Shown piece by piece: positions 44,315 through 55,430 of a stretch of 64,000 nt of DNA. The notes under the pieces are model-generated. The model ran no database searches. It was not told where the DNA came from and saw only the letters and a program-made list of their open reading frames with translations. Numbering within the stretch: position 1 is the first letter of the stretch; the number at the start of each line of letters is the position of its first letter. The DNA is taken from assembly GCA_036186865.1 (NCBI GenBank), contig AP025071.1, positions 17,373,142 to 17,437,141 on the forward strand, read 5' to 3'. Both the position numbers and the translations under genes were made by a program. The DNA is from Eustoma russellianum (Eukaryota; Streptophyta; Magnoliopsida; Gentianales; Gentianaceae).

Positions 44315-45442
44315 GGGACAATTGCCCTAATCTCTTCTTTTCTTCTCCCTCTATTCTGCGTATTGTTTGTTCTGCTGCCCTGTTCTCCTTCTTCATCTTC
44401 GAAGCCCCTCTCTGTTCTTATTTCGGTGTTTGTCAGCTCAACCCTCCAAACTTCTGTAAGCTTTTCTTTATTTTACTCATGGCTTCTGTTATTTCTTCTT
44501 CATCTTTGATTACCCCAGAATCCATGGTGCCTTCTTCAACGGTGCAGAACTCAATGTGCACCTTGAAAGCCACTGACCTCCCTGAATTATGTCAATATTA
44601 TAACGTTGATAGGAGCACTTTTGCCCCCATTCTTCCCCTGCCACATCAAACTGCTTATGACCCCCAGTAGGGTATGTGGCAGTTTATGAGGAATACTTTA
44701 AGTCTGGTTTCAATCTTTCCATTCCAGCTTCTTTATCCCAAATTCTGTATTCTTACAAACTTAGGCTTTCCCAAATAACGCCTAACGGCCTCAAGGTTAT
44801 TCTCAGTTACCTGCTTTACCTAAGAGTTGCTGAGAAAGCCTTTTTGCTTGCAGCCTTTAGGGGAATATTTGTGTGTGAGCAGAAGGGTAGTTGGTATTGT
44901 TTTGGTAGGAGGCCTCAAAGTAGTGAAAATCTCCATGTTATAAACCTTCCCTCTTCTACCGAGGATTGGAGGGGACATTTCTTTTTTTGTTAAGAGTATA
45001 GGATTACTCGAAGGGATCCTTTGGAATTCCGGCAGTGCAAATAACAGGAGGCCGAGTGAGCAATCTTGCAATGAAGCCTCGCAATTGTTACACTTGCCCT
45101 TGACCGTGGATTGAAAAAAGGTGGACAGGTCGGTTGTGAAGGTTGCCGACCTGGAACACTTGTGGCCAGAGCATAATTTTTGGCCCCTCATCCCTATTGC
45201 TTTAAGAATTGTTCGGGGTTCGTAGTAGCCTTTTGGACATCTCTGACTGGTTCTGACGTTGCGTTTTTGACTGATTTGTTCATTGAATTCTGCAGGAATC
45301 GTGGTGTCTGAAACCCTTGCAATGTTGAAGAACTTGGTCCCCGAAAAGAGAAAGAGGATAGAAGGACAACCTTCCTCCTCGGGGCAGGCCTCTGCCAGCA
45401 CTTCATCCGAGGTGCAGATAACTCCAGAGATCGAAATTCCAG

Positions 45443-45517
45443 GTAAGATTTTTGCCCTGCATTAGTCTTGAACATATTTGGTTTGCACTTAATCATTTAA
45501 ACTTTTTTCCTTTTCAG
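45443..45517 (+). other. Intron (75 bp) in the extra gene
   Basis: Starts GTAAGATTTT and ends CCTTTTCAG; joins EIEIP to VGTSDNLIW in frame (phase 1). Confidence 0.75.
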
Positions 45518-45921
45518 TTGGAACTTCTGATAATCTCATCTGGGCTGAAACTCAAGCCCTTGCCCCAGCTTCAGCTCAGCCAGATGATGAGAGTGGGGGA
45601 ATTGATGCCCCCATTTTGATTCCTTCCTCTTCCGTTGCCGAAGAGGAAATTATGCCTCCACCAAGGTGGATTTCTGATGAGGCTGTTCCTTCTTTTGAGC
45701 TCTTAGGAGAGTCTTTCGAGGGAAATGCGCCGGAAGGGGAGTCTTCCTCACGAAACCACCGGAGTACGAGGACGCTACAGTTCTCCTTCGCTGACACTGC
45801 TGCAAATCCTAGCGTGGCTAGGAAGGTAACTGAGATGCCAGTGCTACCCAGTGATTGGCAAACTTATGGTAGTCTAGACTGGGACACTGTCATGGATTCA
45901 TTTGTAATGAATATGGCCATG

Positions 45922-45996
45922 GTAAGATTTTCTGATATTTTCCATCTTTTTTAGCTTGATCTCTTATGCTTTTTCTAACCAAACTGATTTTTGCAG
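45922..45996 (+). other. Intron (75 bp) in the extra gene, position shared with the other Tat element
   Basis: Starts GTAAGATTTTC, ends GATTTTTGCAG, with CTAAC upstream of the 3' site. It separates FVMNMAM from YRIQEYNIL in phase 0, exactly where the fragment at 21157-21690 is interrupted. Confidence 0.82.
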
Positions 45997-46719
45997 TACC
46001 GGATTCAAGAGTATAACATACTCAAGCGGGCTGAAGAGCTACGGGCCAAATTTGCCCAACTCTCTGAGATCAATGTCAATCTTAGAAATGCCTATGATGG
46101 GTTGGCAGAGGTGGCAAGACCCAACAATTTGAGGCTGAACCAGCTGGAAGCTCAGGTGAACAGCCTGAAATCTGAAGTGGCCGTCTTTACTGAAGAGAAC
46201 TTCAGACTTCGAGTAGGAAAAGAAGATTCTGATGCCAAGTTGGCCGCTGCTAATTCTCAAGTATTTGAGCTGAAGGAATCATTGGCTGATGTTGAGTTAG
46301 TGTCTTCTAAGGCCCAGGCTGAGCTGGAGTTTTATCAGAAGGAGCTTGGTACTTTTGATCAAGAGCTGTCCAATAGTAAGGCTGAACTGAACTAGCAATT
46401 AGAGGCAGAAAGGAAAAGCAAGGCTGATCTCCTTCAACAATTTGAACTTCAAGCTGAGGAGATTAAGAAAAATGCCGTTGCTGAGTTCAGGCAATCTGAG
46501 TTCTTCACTGGCAATTTCTTGAAGATTCAAGGTTCAGCAATTGCTGTTGGACAGACTTGGGCAATCGATATTTGCTCTGAGGTCTGCCTAAGCCTGGACA
46601 AAAATCATCCTCAAATTGCTGAACTCTATAACCCCGATGCTGGAAGCTTACTGGAGAACCAAATAGCTCAGTTTCAAAGTGGGGCTGATCTCAGAGAGGA
46701 TAAGGATGATGAAGAATAG

Positions 46720-47279
46720 AATAGGATCTTTTTTACTTTTCCAATTTTCTTGTAATTGTAATAAACACTTTCTTCAATGAAAATTATACTTTCTTCAGCT
46801 TGTGCTCTTCGGCTTGTTTCAATTTTCTTGACTTTGTCTTCTGTAGGTGAAGATTTGCTTGTTCTATTTCCATAGTTGATGCATTTGTCTTCGGCTTGAG
46901 AGACTTTACTTACTCTATTTTCATAGTTTGCAAGTATTTTTCTTATACTTCAGCCCTGCCACAATTCTTTAAACTATTCTTCGTAACAACTTTTTGTCTT
47001 CGGCTCTACCAAAGAGCTTTTTAGTCACTTTTACGTTGAACTTTTCCACAAGTATTGAGCTTCAGCCTTGACCTGCGGCTCTGCCAAAAATGTTACACTT
47101 CTTGACTGAACTGCAGCTTTGCCACGCTTTAACTTTGCCATCAACAGCAGATTTTTGATAAAGCCAACATATGGCTCATTCATTTTAGAGCATTGCTGAA
47201 TCGAGTCCCGTTCGGCCACCTCAGTCCTATTGAGGTGAGATATAGGGAATCCTGTCCCAGACGTTGCATCCTTTTCCAC
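46720..47279. other. 3' flank of the extra gene
   Basis: T-rich sequence with several CTTCGGCTTG and CTTCAGCC phrases. No frame of interest. It borders the repeat array. Confidence 0.5.
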
Positions 47280-49180
47280 TTTCTCAGTCCTGATGAGTTA
47301 GAATATAGGGAAACCTATCCAAATGTTGAGTCCTGCTCAACTTTCTCAGTCCAACTGAGTTAGAATATAGGGAAACTTATCACAAATGTTGAGTCCTGCT
47401 CAACTTTCTCAGTCCTGCTGAGTTAGAATATAGGGAAACCTGTCCCAATGTTGAGTCCTGCTCAACTTTCTCTGTCCTGCTGAGTTAGAATATAGGGAAA
47501 CCTGTCCCAAATGTTGAGTCATGCTCAACTTTCTCAGTCCTGCTGAGTTAGAATATAGGGAAACTTGTCCCAAATATTGAGTCCTGCTCAACTTTCTCAG
47601 TCCTTCTGAGTTAGAATATAGGGAAACCTGTCCCAAATGTTGAGTCCTGCTGAGTTAGAATATAGGGAAACATGTCCCAATGTTGAGTCCTGCTCGACTT
47701 TCTCAGTCCTGCTGAGTTAGAATATAGGGAAACATGTCCCAAATGTTGAGTCCTGCTCCACTTTCTCAGTCCTGCTGAGTTAGAATATAGAGAAACATGT
47801 CCCAAATGTTGAGTCCTGCTCAACTTTCTCAGTCCTGCTGAGTTAGAATATAGGGAAACATGTTCCAAATGTTGAGTCCTGCTCAACTTTCTCAGTCCTG
47901 CTGAGTTAGAATATAGGGAAACCTGTCTCAATGTTGAGTCCTGCTCAACTTTCTCAGTCCTGCTGAGTTAGAATATAGGGAAACCTGTCCCAAATATTGA
48001 TCCCTGCTCAACTTTCTAAGTCCTGTTGAGTTAGAATATAGGGAAACCTGTCCCAAATGTTGAGTCCTGCTCAACTTTCTCAGTCGTGCTGAGTTAGAAT
48101 ATAGGGAAGCATGTCCCAAATGTTGAGTCCTGCTCAACTTTCTCAGTCCTGCTAAGTTAGAATATAGGGAAACCTGTCCCAATGTTGAGTCCTGCTCAAC
48201 TTTCTCAGTCCTGCTGAGTTAGAATATAGGGAAACATGTCCCAAATGTTGAGCCCTGCTCAACTTTCTCAGTCCTGCTGAGTTAGAATATAAGGAAACCT
48301 GTCCCAAATGTTGAGTCCTGCTCAACTTTCTCAGTCGTGCTGAGTTAGAATATAGGGAAACATGTCCCAAATGTTGAGTCCTGCTCAACTTTCTTAGTCC
48401 TTCTGAGTTAGAATATAGGGAAACATGTCCCAATGTTGAGTCCTGCTCAACTTTCTCAGTCCTGCTGAGTTAGAATATAGGGAAACCTGTCCCAAATGTT
48501 GATCCCTGCTCAACTTTCTCAGTCCTGCTGAGTTAGAATATAGGGAAACCTGTCCCAAATGTTGAGTCCTGCTCAACTTTTTCAGTCGTGCTGAGTTAGA
48601 ATATAGGGAAGCCTGTCCCAAATGTTGAGTCCTGCTCAACTTTCTCAGTCTTGCTGAGTTAGAATATAGGGAAACCTGTCCCAATGTTGAGTCCTGCTCA
48701 ACTTTCTCAGTCCTGCTGAGTTAGAATATAGGAAAACGTGTCCCAAATGTTGAGTCCTGTTCAACTTTCTCAGTCCTGCTGAGTTAGAATATAGGGAAAC
48801 CTGTCCGAATGTTGAATCCTGCTCAACTTTCTCAGTCCTGCTGAGTTAGAATATAGGGAAACCTGTCCCAAATGTTGAGTCCTGCTCAACTTTCTCAGTC
48901 TTGCTGAGTTAAAATATAGGAAAACCTGTCCTAAATGTTGAGTCCTGCTCAGCTTTCTCAGTCCTGCTGAGTTAGAATATAGGGAAACATGTCCCAAATG
49001 TTGAGTCCTGCTCAACTTTCTCAGTCTTGCTGAGTTAGAATATGGGAAACCTGTCCCAAATGTTGAGTCTTGCTCAACTTTCTCAGTCCCGCTGAGTTAG
49101 AATATAGGGAAACCTGTCCCAAATGTTGAGTCCTGCTCAACCTTCTCAGACCTGCTGAGGTGAAATATAGAGAGCCATGC
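47280..49180. repeat. Tandem array, about 31 units of 62-63 bp
   Basis: Unit in plus-strand order: TGAGTTAGAATATAGGGAAA, CCTGTCCCAAATG, TTGAGTCCTGCTCAACTTTC, TCAGTCCTGC. Each unit holds two inverted repeats with the same loop: GTTGAG-TCCTG-CTCAAC and CTCAG-TCCTG-CTGAG. Length alternates 62 or 63 by one A in CCCAA(A)TG. One unit near 47640 is shortened. The first and last units are the most diverged. It sits in the 3' untranslated region of the Tat element relative to gag. Long minus-strand frames repeating LYSNSAGLRKLSRTQH come from the 63-bp (21-codon) period and are not taken as a gene. Confidence 0.92.
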
Positions 49181-49284
49181 GGGAGTTTAACAAAGGATTG
49201 GTCCTTTAATAATGCAAGACCGAACTGAAAAATTATGGATATACGCAAGAGGCAATAAATCCTGATCCATACAGACTCTTGTTG

Positions 49285-50154
49285 TCAAGTCAGCCTTGTT
49301 CGCACAGGGACCTGTAGCCCCTTTTCATCGGAATCTGAGTCCACATCGCTTGGCAACCCGTGATGAGGCCCAGGTTTGCAATTTTCATCCGGAGGGGGCC
49401 TTCCAAAGTCCAGCCTATTGTGCAGCCTAGACCTCGGATTGTAAAAACGCTGTAGGTGACCAAGCTCGATAAGGCAACCAATTTCCTGTCCAAGCTGCCT
49501 ACAGTCTTCTGTATCTTGCCCAATATCATGATGATAAAGGCAATACAGTCGGCGGTCTCTTTTGTGGATTGGTCCAGCCAGGGGTTGAGGTTCCCTTGCC
49601 AGGGACTTCTTCTTCATGTAGGAAAGGATATGGGCTTTTGAAGCCAACAAAGAGTTCCTTTCTTTACCTCGACCTCCTAACCGAATCTTGACAGAGCACC
49701 TTTCCTGCAGCGGGACCTTGCCTTTATTGTCAACTTCTCTGCCATGTTTGAATGGCAAAGATGCCTTTTGAGTGCGTTTTAAGCTTTGGTGTCTAGATTT
49801 TTGTCCTGAACGCCTTGCCTCAGCCATAAATTCGGTCTGACGCCTGGGGTGATAATCGAGCCGAGTTGGAGAGTACTCCAGGTGTTCTTGCGGGTGAGAG
49901 TTACTGGAATGGGACCCACTGGACCTTGCTGCAGAGGCTTTTCCCTTCATTTCCCTCACTACAGCTTAGAACACACCCGGGTTTTGAGCCACATAGTGTA
50001 TGGCTCGCATATGCTCTTCATATGTGAAGGCAATGGTGGGAGTCGAGGATTCTCACGGCTTTGTAGAACACTGTTCTGTCTGTTGTTGAGAAGATTTCTG
50101 ACTTCTCTTAGATTTCATAGGTCGCTTGGACCCTTGTCCATCTTTTTTATCCAT
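49285..50154 (-). pseudogene. Tat gag remnant of the pol-less element
   Basis: ATG at 50154 on the minus strand (MDKKDGQGSKRPMKSK). N-terminal IHYVAQNPGVF parallels YVAENLDVF in the other Tat gag and is interrupted by TGA and TAA. The folded gag core is missing; an internal deletion joins the N-terminus to a basic region and the C-terminal zinc motif CLYHHDIGQDTEDC, then LIELGHLQRFYNPRSRLHNR, closely matching the other element (LIELGHLKQFYDPRS). It ends at 49285. It may at most supply RNA-binding sequence. Confidence 0.85.
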
Positions 50155-50230
50155 CTTTCTCTCAATAGCTTGGTAAGATCGAAATCGAGAAAGCTTTGAG
50201 TTACTGTTTTACTGGATTAAGGGACTAGGG

Positions 50231-50250
50231 GCCCTTCCTCTAGCGCCAAA
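50231..50250 (-). other. Primer-binding site of the pol-less Tat element
   Basis: Immediately after the 5' LTR the minus strand reads TTTGGCGCTAGAGGAAGGGC, sharing TTGGCGCTAGA with the other Tat element at 17470. Confidence 0.75.
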
Positions 50251-51073
50251 TGATGAAGCCGGATCTTCACCAAGGGTCAAAGATGACCTCAAATAAACGT
50301 CGTCAGTTAACTTGAAGAGTTGTTAACTGGCTTGAAGATTGTAGCTGGAATAACTTCCTGAATGTCCTGCACAAGGAAGCAAAGATCAGAGGTCCTGGGG
50401 GGATGACTCCGGGTAAAACCCTCCGACGCTCAAGTCAGTTTGGGCCATTTCTCCCTGAGAATGTATTTTAGTGTGTGGAGTTAGAAAATTCTCACAGTTA
50501 TTAGCTGAGGAGAAGATTCAGTGTATTAGCTCCAAGTCGTTTTCAGAATAGATCTCCCTTCTGGTCTGTATTGCTTGCTTTTATCAGCTGTTTCCCGCCT
50601 TTGGCCTCTGATAGCAGATGGGATGTATGCTTGGGACAGAAAGCCTAGGACGCCGTAGGTCTGCTGATGTGACTGGTAGACCGGCTGATGTGACTAGTAG
50701 GTCGGCTGAAGTGATTTTGACATGCACAGGCTGGATAGCCAGACGTGTACTCTTCCTTTGAGCTGCACTTCTGCCTGATGGTTCCATGATGTAATGCTGG
50801 GCTTGATTCTTTTGCTGAAGTGTAGAACCAGGCTTTGCCGAAGTGCGATATTAAATCTGATCGAAGTGATCTGGAGTGTAGCACTTGAGCTGAAGCTGAT
50901 GTTGGGGTTCGGTGCCGAGGTGCAGTCCTTGGCTTATTCTTCGATAGCAAAAAGGATGCCATGGGCCTCAGCCGAAGTGCAATCACGACTGAACAGCAAT
51001 ACTCGGGTGCTGAACTGCAGGAGTTATATCGTTGACTGTTGTTGACTAACAGACGATTAATTCTGGTTTATCA
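50251..51073 (-). repeat. 5' LTR of the pol-less Tat element
   Basis: 823 bp, partner of 43225-44047 with only scattered differences, followed by TSD CACTT. Confidence 0.92.
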
Positions 51074-51078
51074 CACTT

Positions 51079-52643
51079 CAAGGTGTTAAGACTTCTTGGT
51101 AGGTTTCAGATTGTGGTTATAAATTTGATTCAATGTCACATGTCATTCCACGTATCTACTTTTTCAAAGGATATATATTCGCCAACGTTTTCCCATTTGA
51201 AATACTCAACAGCCAACGCTGTAACTAATTAAAAGTCAGATGATAATTTTTTATTTATTTTTAACTATTATGGTCATAAGTTGTTAATGTACGTGGAATT
51301 AGCAGCTCTCCATGATGGCCTTAAAATTTGTGGAGGGATGGGTTTTAGAAGGGGTAGAAATTGAGTGCGACTCTTCGTTGATTTTGTATATGATTTCTAA
51401 GCCACAAGCACATTGGTCAATGGTACAAATACTCTCTTAAGTTAACTAATGAGGGGGAAAAAAGTTGCTCAACTAATGAGATTCTGGTCCTCGTGTCGTA
51501 CGCATCTATCAAGAAACAAATCAGGCGGGTGATTGAAGGATGAACTTAGGGGAATGAGATACCGGGTGAGCATGATCCGACCTAATATAATTTTACGTCT
51601 TTTGCTAATCCATTATTTGTCTTGTCTTATCAATTTTCTACTGTTACGTGTCAAGCGTTAAATCTACCACCGTCATTCATCGGGTGAGCAAATGCAACCC
51701 CGAATTTAGGATGTGACTGGTAAGAAAATGTTCTGCTGAAGAAGCTGCAATGAAAACTTTTGAATCATCAATTAGAAACAAAAGATGAATATCTCATCAT
51801 ATTTTATAGTCCGTAGATTCGAAAGGAAATCTTTTTTGCTTTTTATTCAGCATACTGATGCTATTGTAAAATAAGGCATTATTCAATATCTCCTATTTAC
51901 AAAAAAGTCATATCCTGATCTTTGGAGTTTTTATCGCTCCAGTGTCAAAGAGCTTCGTAGAAGATATAAATAAGGAACTCATCGGTTCCTTAGATTGTTA
52001 ATATTTTTATCAGACAACCCGCACAAGGTGGCTACTGCAACTGAGTCAGTAACCTTTTAACCAAATTGAATCAGATACTATAGTCTAAACCAATACTAAC
52101 TCAGCTAACAAATATTACATACATACTGCGTGTGTTCTGGTTCGAACCTTCGCCTTTCTAGTTAGCCTCATGCATGCTTGCATAAAATTTTTGATGTAAC
52201 CAAAATATTCTTCCAACAATGGAAGTACCATCTTCTTTTCATAAAAGAAAAGAAAATTTAAAAAATACCAACCAGATGTTCAAAAATAGTGAAGTCTTTT
52301 CTTATGCATACAACATAACTACAATATTCTGTAATATTTCGATATCAAATCATGAAAATATTAAATTTTATATATCTTTAATTCTTGTCCCGACATTGGA
52401 AAATATTAGTAAAATCCCTCCAAGGCTTGGTGAATAATAACACATCGTTTATCATGACTTTGTTCATTCAGTGAAAAAAGTGTTAATTCTTTGGGACCTT
52501 ACCAACATTATTCATATCTTCGCAAAGAGAAAAATGTATAAAAGACAATAATTTCATAGACAACAAGCATGAAACGAATGGTCATTTATATGTCATTCAA
52601 AACATAAAAATATAGTTTTCTATGCATAACTGTAAGACTTGTT
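51079..52643. other. Duplicated backbone, no gene seen
   Basis: Matches 1187-3357 without the MITE and LINE insertions. Positions 51567-51845 have no counterpart in the left copy, where the LINE fragment lies. No coding evidence. Confidence 0.6.
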
Positions 52644-53833
52644 AGCTGCAACAAGTCGAGTCTCAGAATTATTCATCGATAATTTATTAATTTGTTCAAC
52701 AACGAGGAGCCGATCACATACAAATTTTTCTCCAACAATATTTGTGGTAGTAATGATTTCTCTACATAATTGAATTCTAAATTGAGTCTGAATACCGTAG
52801 AAGTTTATTCATTGACACATTTAAAACTTACAACATCTGGTGGAACCAATCATAATAGATATGAGGAAGAAAGATATCGTTATACATCATAATTTCCCTT
52901 CGAACATTGTCAAAGCATATGATGGAGTAAAGTAAAATGATTCTAGCTGCAACAAGTCGAGCCTCAGGATTATTCATCGATAATTTATTAATTTGTTCAA
53001 CAACGAGGAGCCGATCACATACAAATTTTTCTCCAACAATATTTGTGGTAGTAATGATTTATCTACATAACTGAATTCTAAATTGAGTCTGAATACCGTA
53101 GAAGTTTATTCATTGACACATTTAAAACTTACAACATCTGGTGGAACCAATCATAATAGATGTGAGGAAGAAAGATATCGTTATACATCATAATTTCCCT
53201 TCGAACATTGTCAAAGCATATGATGAAGTAAAGTAAAATGATTCTAGCTGCAACAAGTCGAGTCTCAGGATTATTCATCGATAATTTATTAATTTGTTCA
53301 ACAACGAGGAGCCGATCACATACAAATTTTTCTCCAACAATATTTGTGGTAGTAATGATTTCTCTACATCACTGAATTCTAAATTGAGTTTGAATACCGT
53401 AGAAGTTTATTCATTGATACATTTAAAACTTGTGGAACCAATCATAATAGATGTGAGGAAGAAAGATATCGTTATACATCATAATTTCCCTTCGAACATT
53501 GTCAAAACATATGATGGAATAAAGTAAAATGATTCTAGCTGCAACAAGTCGAGTCTCAAGATTATTCATCGATAATTTATTAATTTGTTCAACAACGAGG
53601 AGCCGATCACATACAAATTTTTCTCCAACAATATTTGTGGTAGTAATGATTTCTCTACATAACTGAATTCTAAATTGAGTCTGAATACCGTAGAAGTTTA
53701 TTCATTGACACATTTAAAACTTATAACATCTGATGGAACCAATCATAATAGATGTGAGGAAGAAAGATATCGTTATACATCATAATTTCTCTTCGCACAT
53801 TGTCAAAGCATATGATGGAATAAAGTAAAATGA
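52644..53833. repeat. Four tandem copies of a roughly 300-bp unit
   Basis: Units start with AGCTGCAACAAG at 52644, 52945, 53246 and 53537 (301, 301, 291 and about 297 bp) and are nearly identical. The left copy has one unit (3358-3634), itself missing ACAAATTTTTCTCC. Thus the array expanded in the right copy after the duplication. An incidental frame spans part of the third unit. Confidence 0.9.
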
Positions 53834-54236
53834 TTCACTAAATTGGATGCATTTCTTATATTGTGAAGTAGTAGTTTATCGACACAGTTTGACGTAATTT
53901 TTATTATGGTTATCGGAAAACAACATCTGTGCGTTTTTAACACACGTGTATGGTTGCGTATATCCGATCCTCCATGCCCGTTGTTGCTGCATTGTCCGAG
54001 CATAAAAAATTTCTTAATTTATCAAAGATTCAGTCTTCAAGGTATGATCTATGAATGGTGTTAAAGACAGAGCAATAAAATCCAAGACAGTCTTTAAGGA
54101 ATGGTCTATGAATGGTCTTAAAGATAGAACAATAAAGTTCAAGACTGAAGTATATTTTATTAATGACAAAAATAGTCTTTTTGTCAATGTAATCTTTGGC
54201 ATTAATAATTATTTCCATCAATTTACTAAATCCAAT

Positions 54237-54980
54237 TTATTTAGTTTCATTATTTAACATATGATTGGAACAAAACAAAAAAACAAAATCGGTTGCTGGA
54301 CTCCTTTTTGGTGAGCACAAAATTATTGTACTGATTAGAAGTTGATAAATAAAGTGAGGATGGTAGGCTGCTTCAAAAGAAAAAGAAAAATTGTGCCGCA
54401 CTGTATTCGGATTGACATTCAATTTGACCTGTTGTATAGGCAATTTTCCTTTAACAGTGATTGGATAACAAGTTTGTGCTACTTGAAAATATTCACGCAC
54501 TGTTGTAAGGCTGCTTCAAAAGAAGAAGAGAAATTGTGTCGCACTGTATTCGGATTGACATTCAACTTGACCTGCTGTATAGGCAATTTTCCTTTAACAG
54601 TGATTGCATAACAAGTTTGTGCTACTTGAAGATATTCACGCACTATTGTAACTTCAGCTCGAGTAAGAAACTTTATGCTAACATGAAATGGAGATGCAAT
54701 AGTTTTCAATTGAATTAGCTGCGGCCTCCTTAATAAGTTGTTATATGTTGACCTCTCCTTGACTATAACAAAATATACCCATAAGGTTTGACACCTTAGA
54801 AGCTCATCCAAGGTGACTGACAAAGTTACTAAACCCACTGATTGAACTGCTACTCCAAGAAATCTACACAATGGAGTTGACACAAGACATAATGATTGTC
54901 TTGCAACCCAAGTGCCTTAAAAGACATTGTCTGCACTTCCTGTGTCATCATAAGTTTCTCCGAACCTTACTTAAGTTAAA
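54237..54980 (-). pseudogene. Ancient Tat remnant, protease region (right copy), partly duplicated
   Basis: The minus strand from 54883 reads VGLVTLSVTLDELLRCQTLW, VIVKERSTYNNLLRRPQ, ASPFHVSIKF, REYLQVAQTCYAITVKGK, comparable to the protease tail of the Tat element at 19430-19690 (GLITLSVSFGKPP, VVKERSAYNILLGRPA). A 142-bp internal tandem duplication (about 54368-54509 and 54510-54651) repeats the YAITVKGKLPIQQVKLNVNP part. It is shared with the left copy (4059-4799), so it predates the duplication. Confidence 0.72.
54368..54651. repeat. 142-bp tandem duplication
   Basis: The stretch starting GGCTGCTTCAAAAGAA occurs twice in a row with few differences. The left copy has it once (about 4170-4310). 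Confidence 0.85.
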
Positions 54981-55139
54981 TTGATGACTATCTCAATAAC
55001 TGCTCCTTCGTTCCTATGTCCCTCTTTGATCCTCTGGTCTCTAAATCAGATCTTTTGATAATTTAGCATTCTTATGAGATGACTCGTCCCAATTGAATGT
55101 ATTTGTTGAATCTGATTTATTTTTTAACATTCTTGGTCC

Positions 55140-55430
55140 TCAAGGGATCGTATTTATAACTGCATTTACCTGACTCCCACTTGCAGCGTCAGGGTCATCA
55201 TACCTATCTTGATGATAAGGTTGATCTTCTTGGCACGTTCATCACATGCAGGCTAGCGAAAATCCAGTCGATCATGTAATCTAGACTTCGGATCATAAAA
55301 CTGTCTTAAATGACCTCTTTCAATCAATCACTCTATAGTTTTAGCTGATTTCCCACAATTTTTGGTTTCGTGTCCGATGTCTCTGTGATACTTGCATTAT
55401 AATGTAGAATACTTTTGTACCTTGGCCCTG
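55140..55430 (-). pseudogene. Ancient Tat remnant, gag C-terminal region (right copy)
   Basis: Minus strand: YHRDIGHETKNCGKSAK, stop, LIERGHLRQFYDPKSRLHDR, comparable to YHHDIGQDTEDC and LIELGHLQRFYNPRSRLHNR in the 49285-50154 gag. It shows the position into which the Tekay element inserted in the left copy. Confidence 0.75.

Larger units (their letters stand above)
44479..46719 (+). pseudogene. Tat-associated extra gene: 'putative gypsy type transposon' domain plus coiled coil
   Basis: ATG at 44479 (MASVISSSSLITPESM). A frameshift at about 44669 leads into YEEYFKSGFNLSIPASLSQI, LRLSQITPNGLKVILSYLLY, LAAFRGIFVCEQKGSWYCFG, LPSSTEDWRGHFFF, which matches the layout of the plant family called putative gypsy type transposon domain (Transposase_28). 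A poly-T shift near 44988 follows. Later exons: 45296-45442 (LKNLVPEKRKRIEG), 45518-45921, and 45997-46719, a long coiled coil (LRLNQLEAQVNSLKSEVAVF) with one TAG at 46393, then FFTGNFLKIQGSAIAVGQTW and the acidic end EDKDDEE. AATAAA-like sequence near 46759. It is antisense to gag, as in Grande/gene23-type Tat elements. Function unknown. Confidence 0.75.
43225..51073 (-). mobile_element. Pol-less Tat-lineage element with antisense gene and 63-bp repeat array
   Basis: 7.85-kb element on the minus strand, TSD CACTT (43220-43224, 51074-51078); the unoccupied site is at about 1180-1186 in the left copy. LTRs are 823 bp each and near identical. From its 5' end: LTR (51073-50251), primer site, gag remnant (50154-49285), a tandem array (49180-47280), an extra gene read the other way (44307-46719), polypurine tract, LTR (44047-43225). 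Protease, RT, RNase H and integrase are all missing, so it is non-autonomous and must rely on a related Tat element. Confidence 0.9.

Noticed and set aside
47280..49180. CRISPR-like or protein-coding repeat array
   Set aside because: The repeats are continuous without unique spacers and lie in a plant retrotransposon. The minus-strand frames (LYSNSAGLRKLSRTQH) follow from the 63-bp period and break at each 62-bp unit; no start, domain or conservation supports a gene.
53294..53527. Gene in the 300-bp tandem unit
   Set aside because: The frame is open in one unit only and is broken in the other near-identical units.
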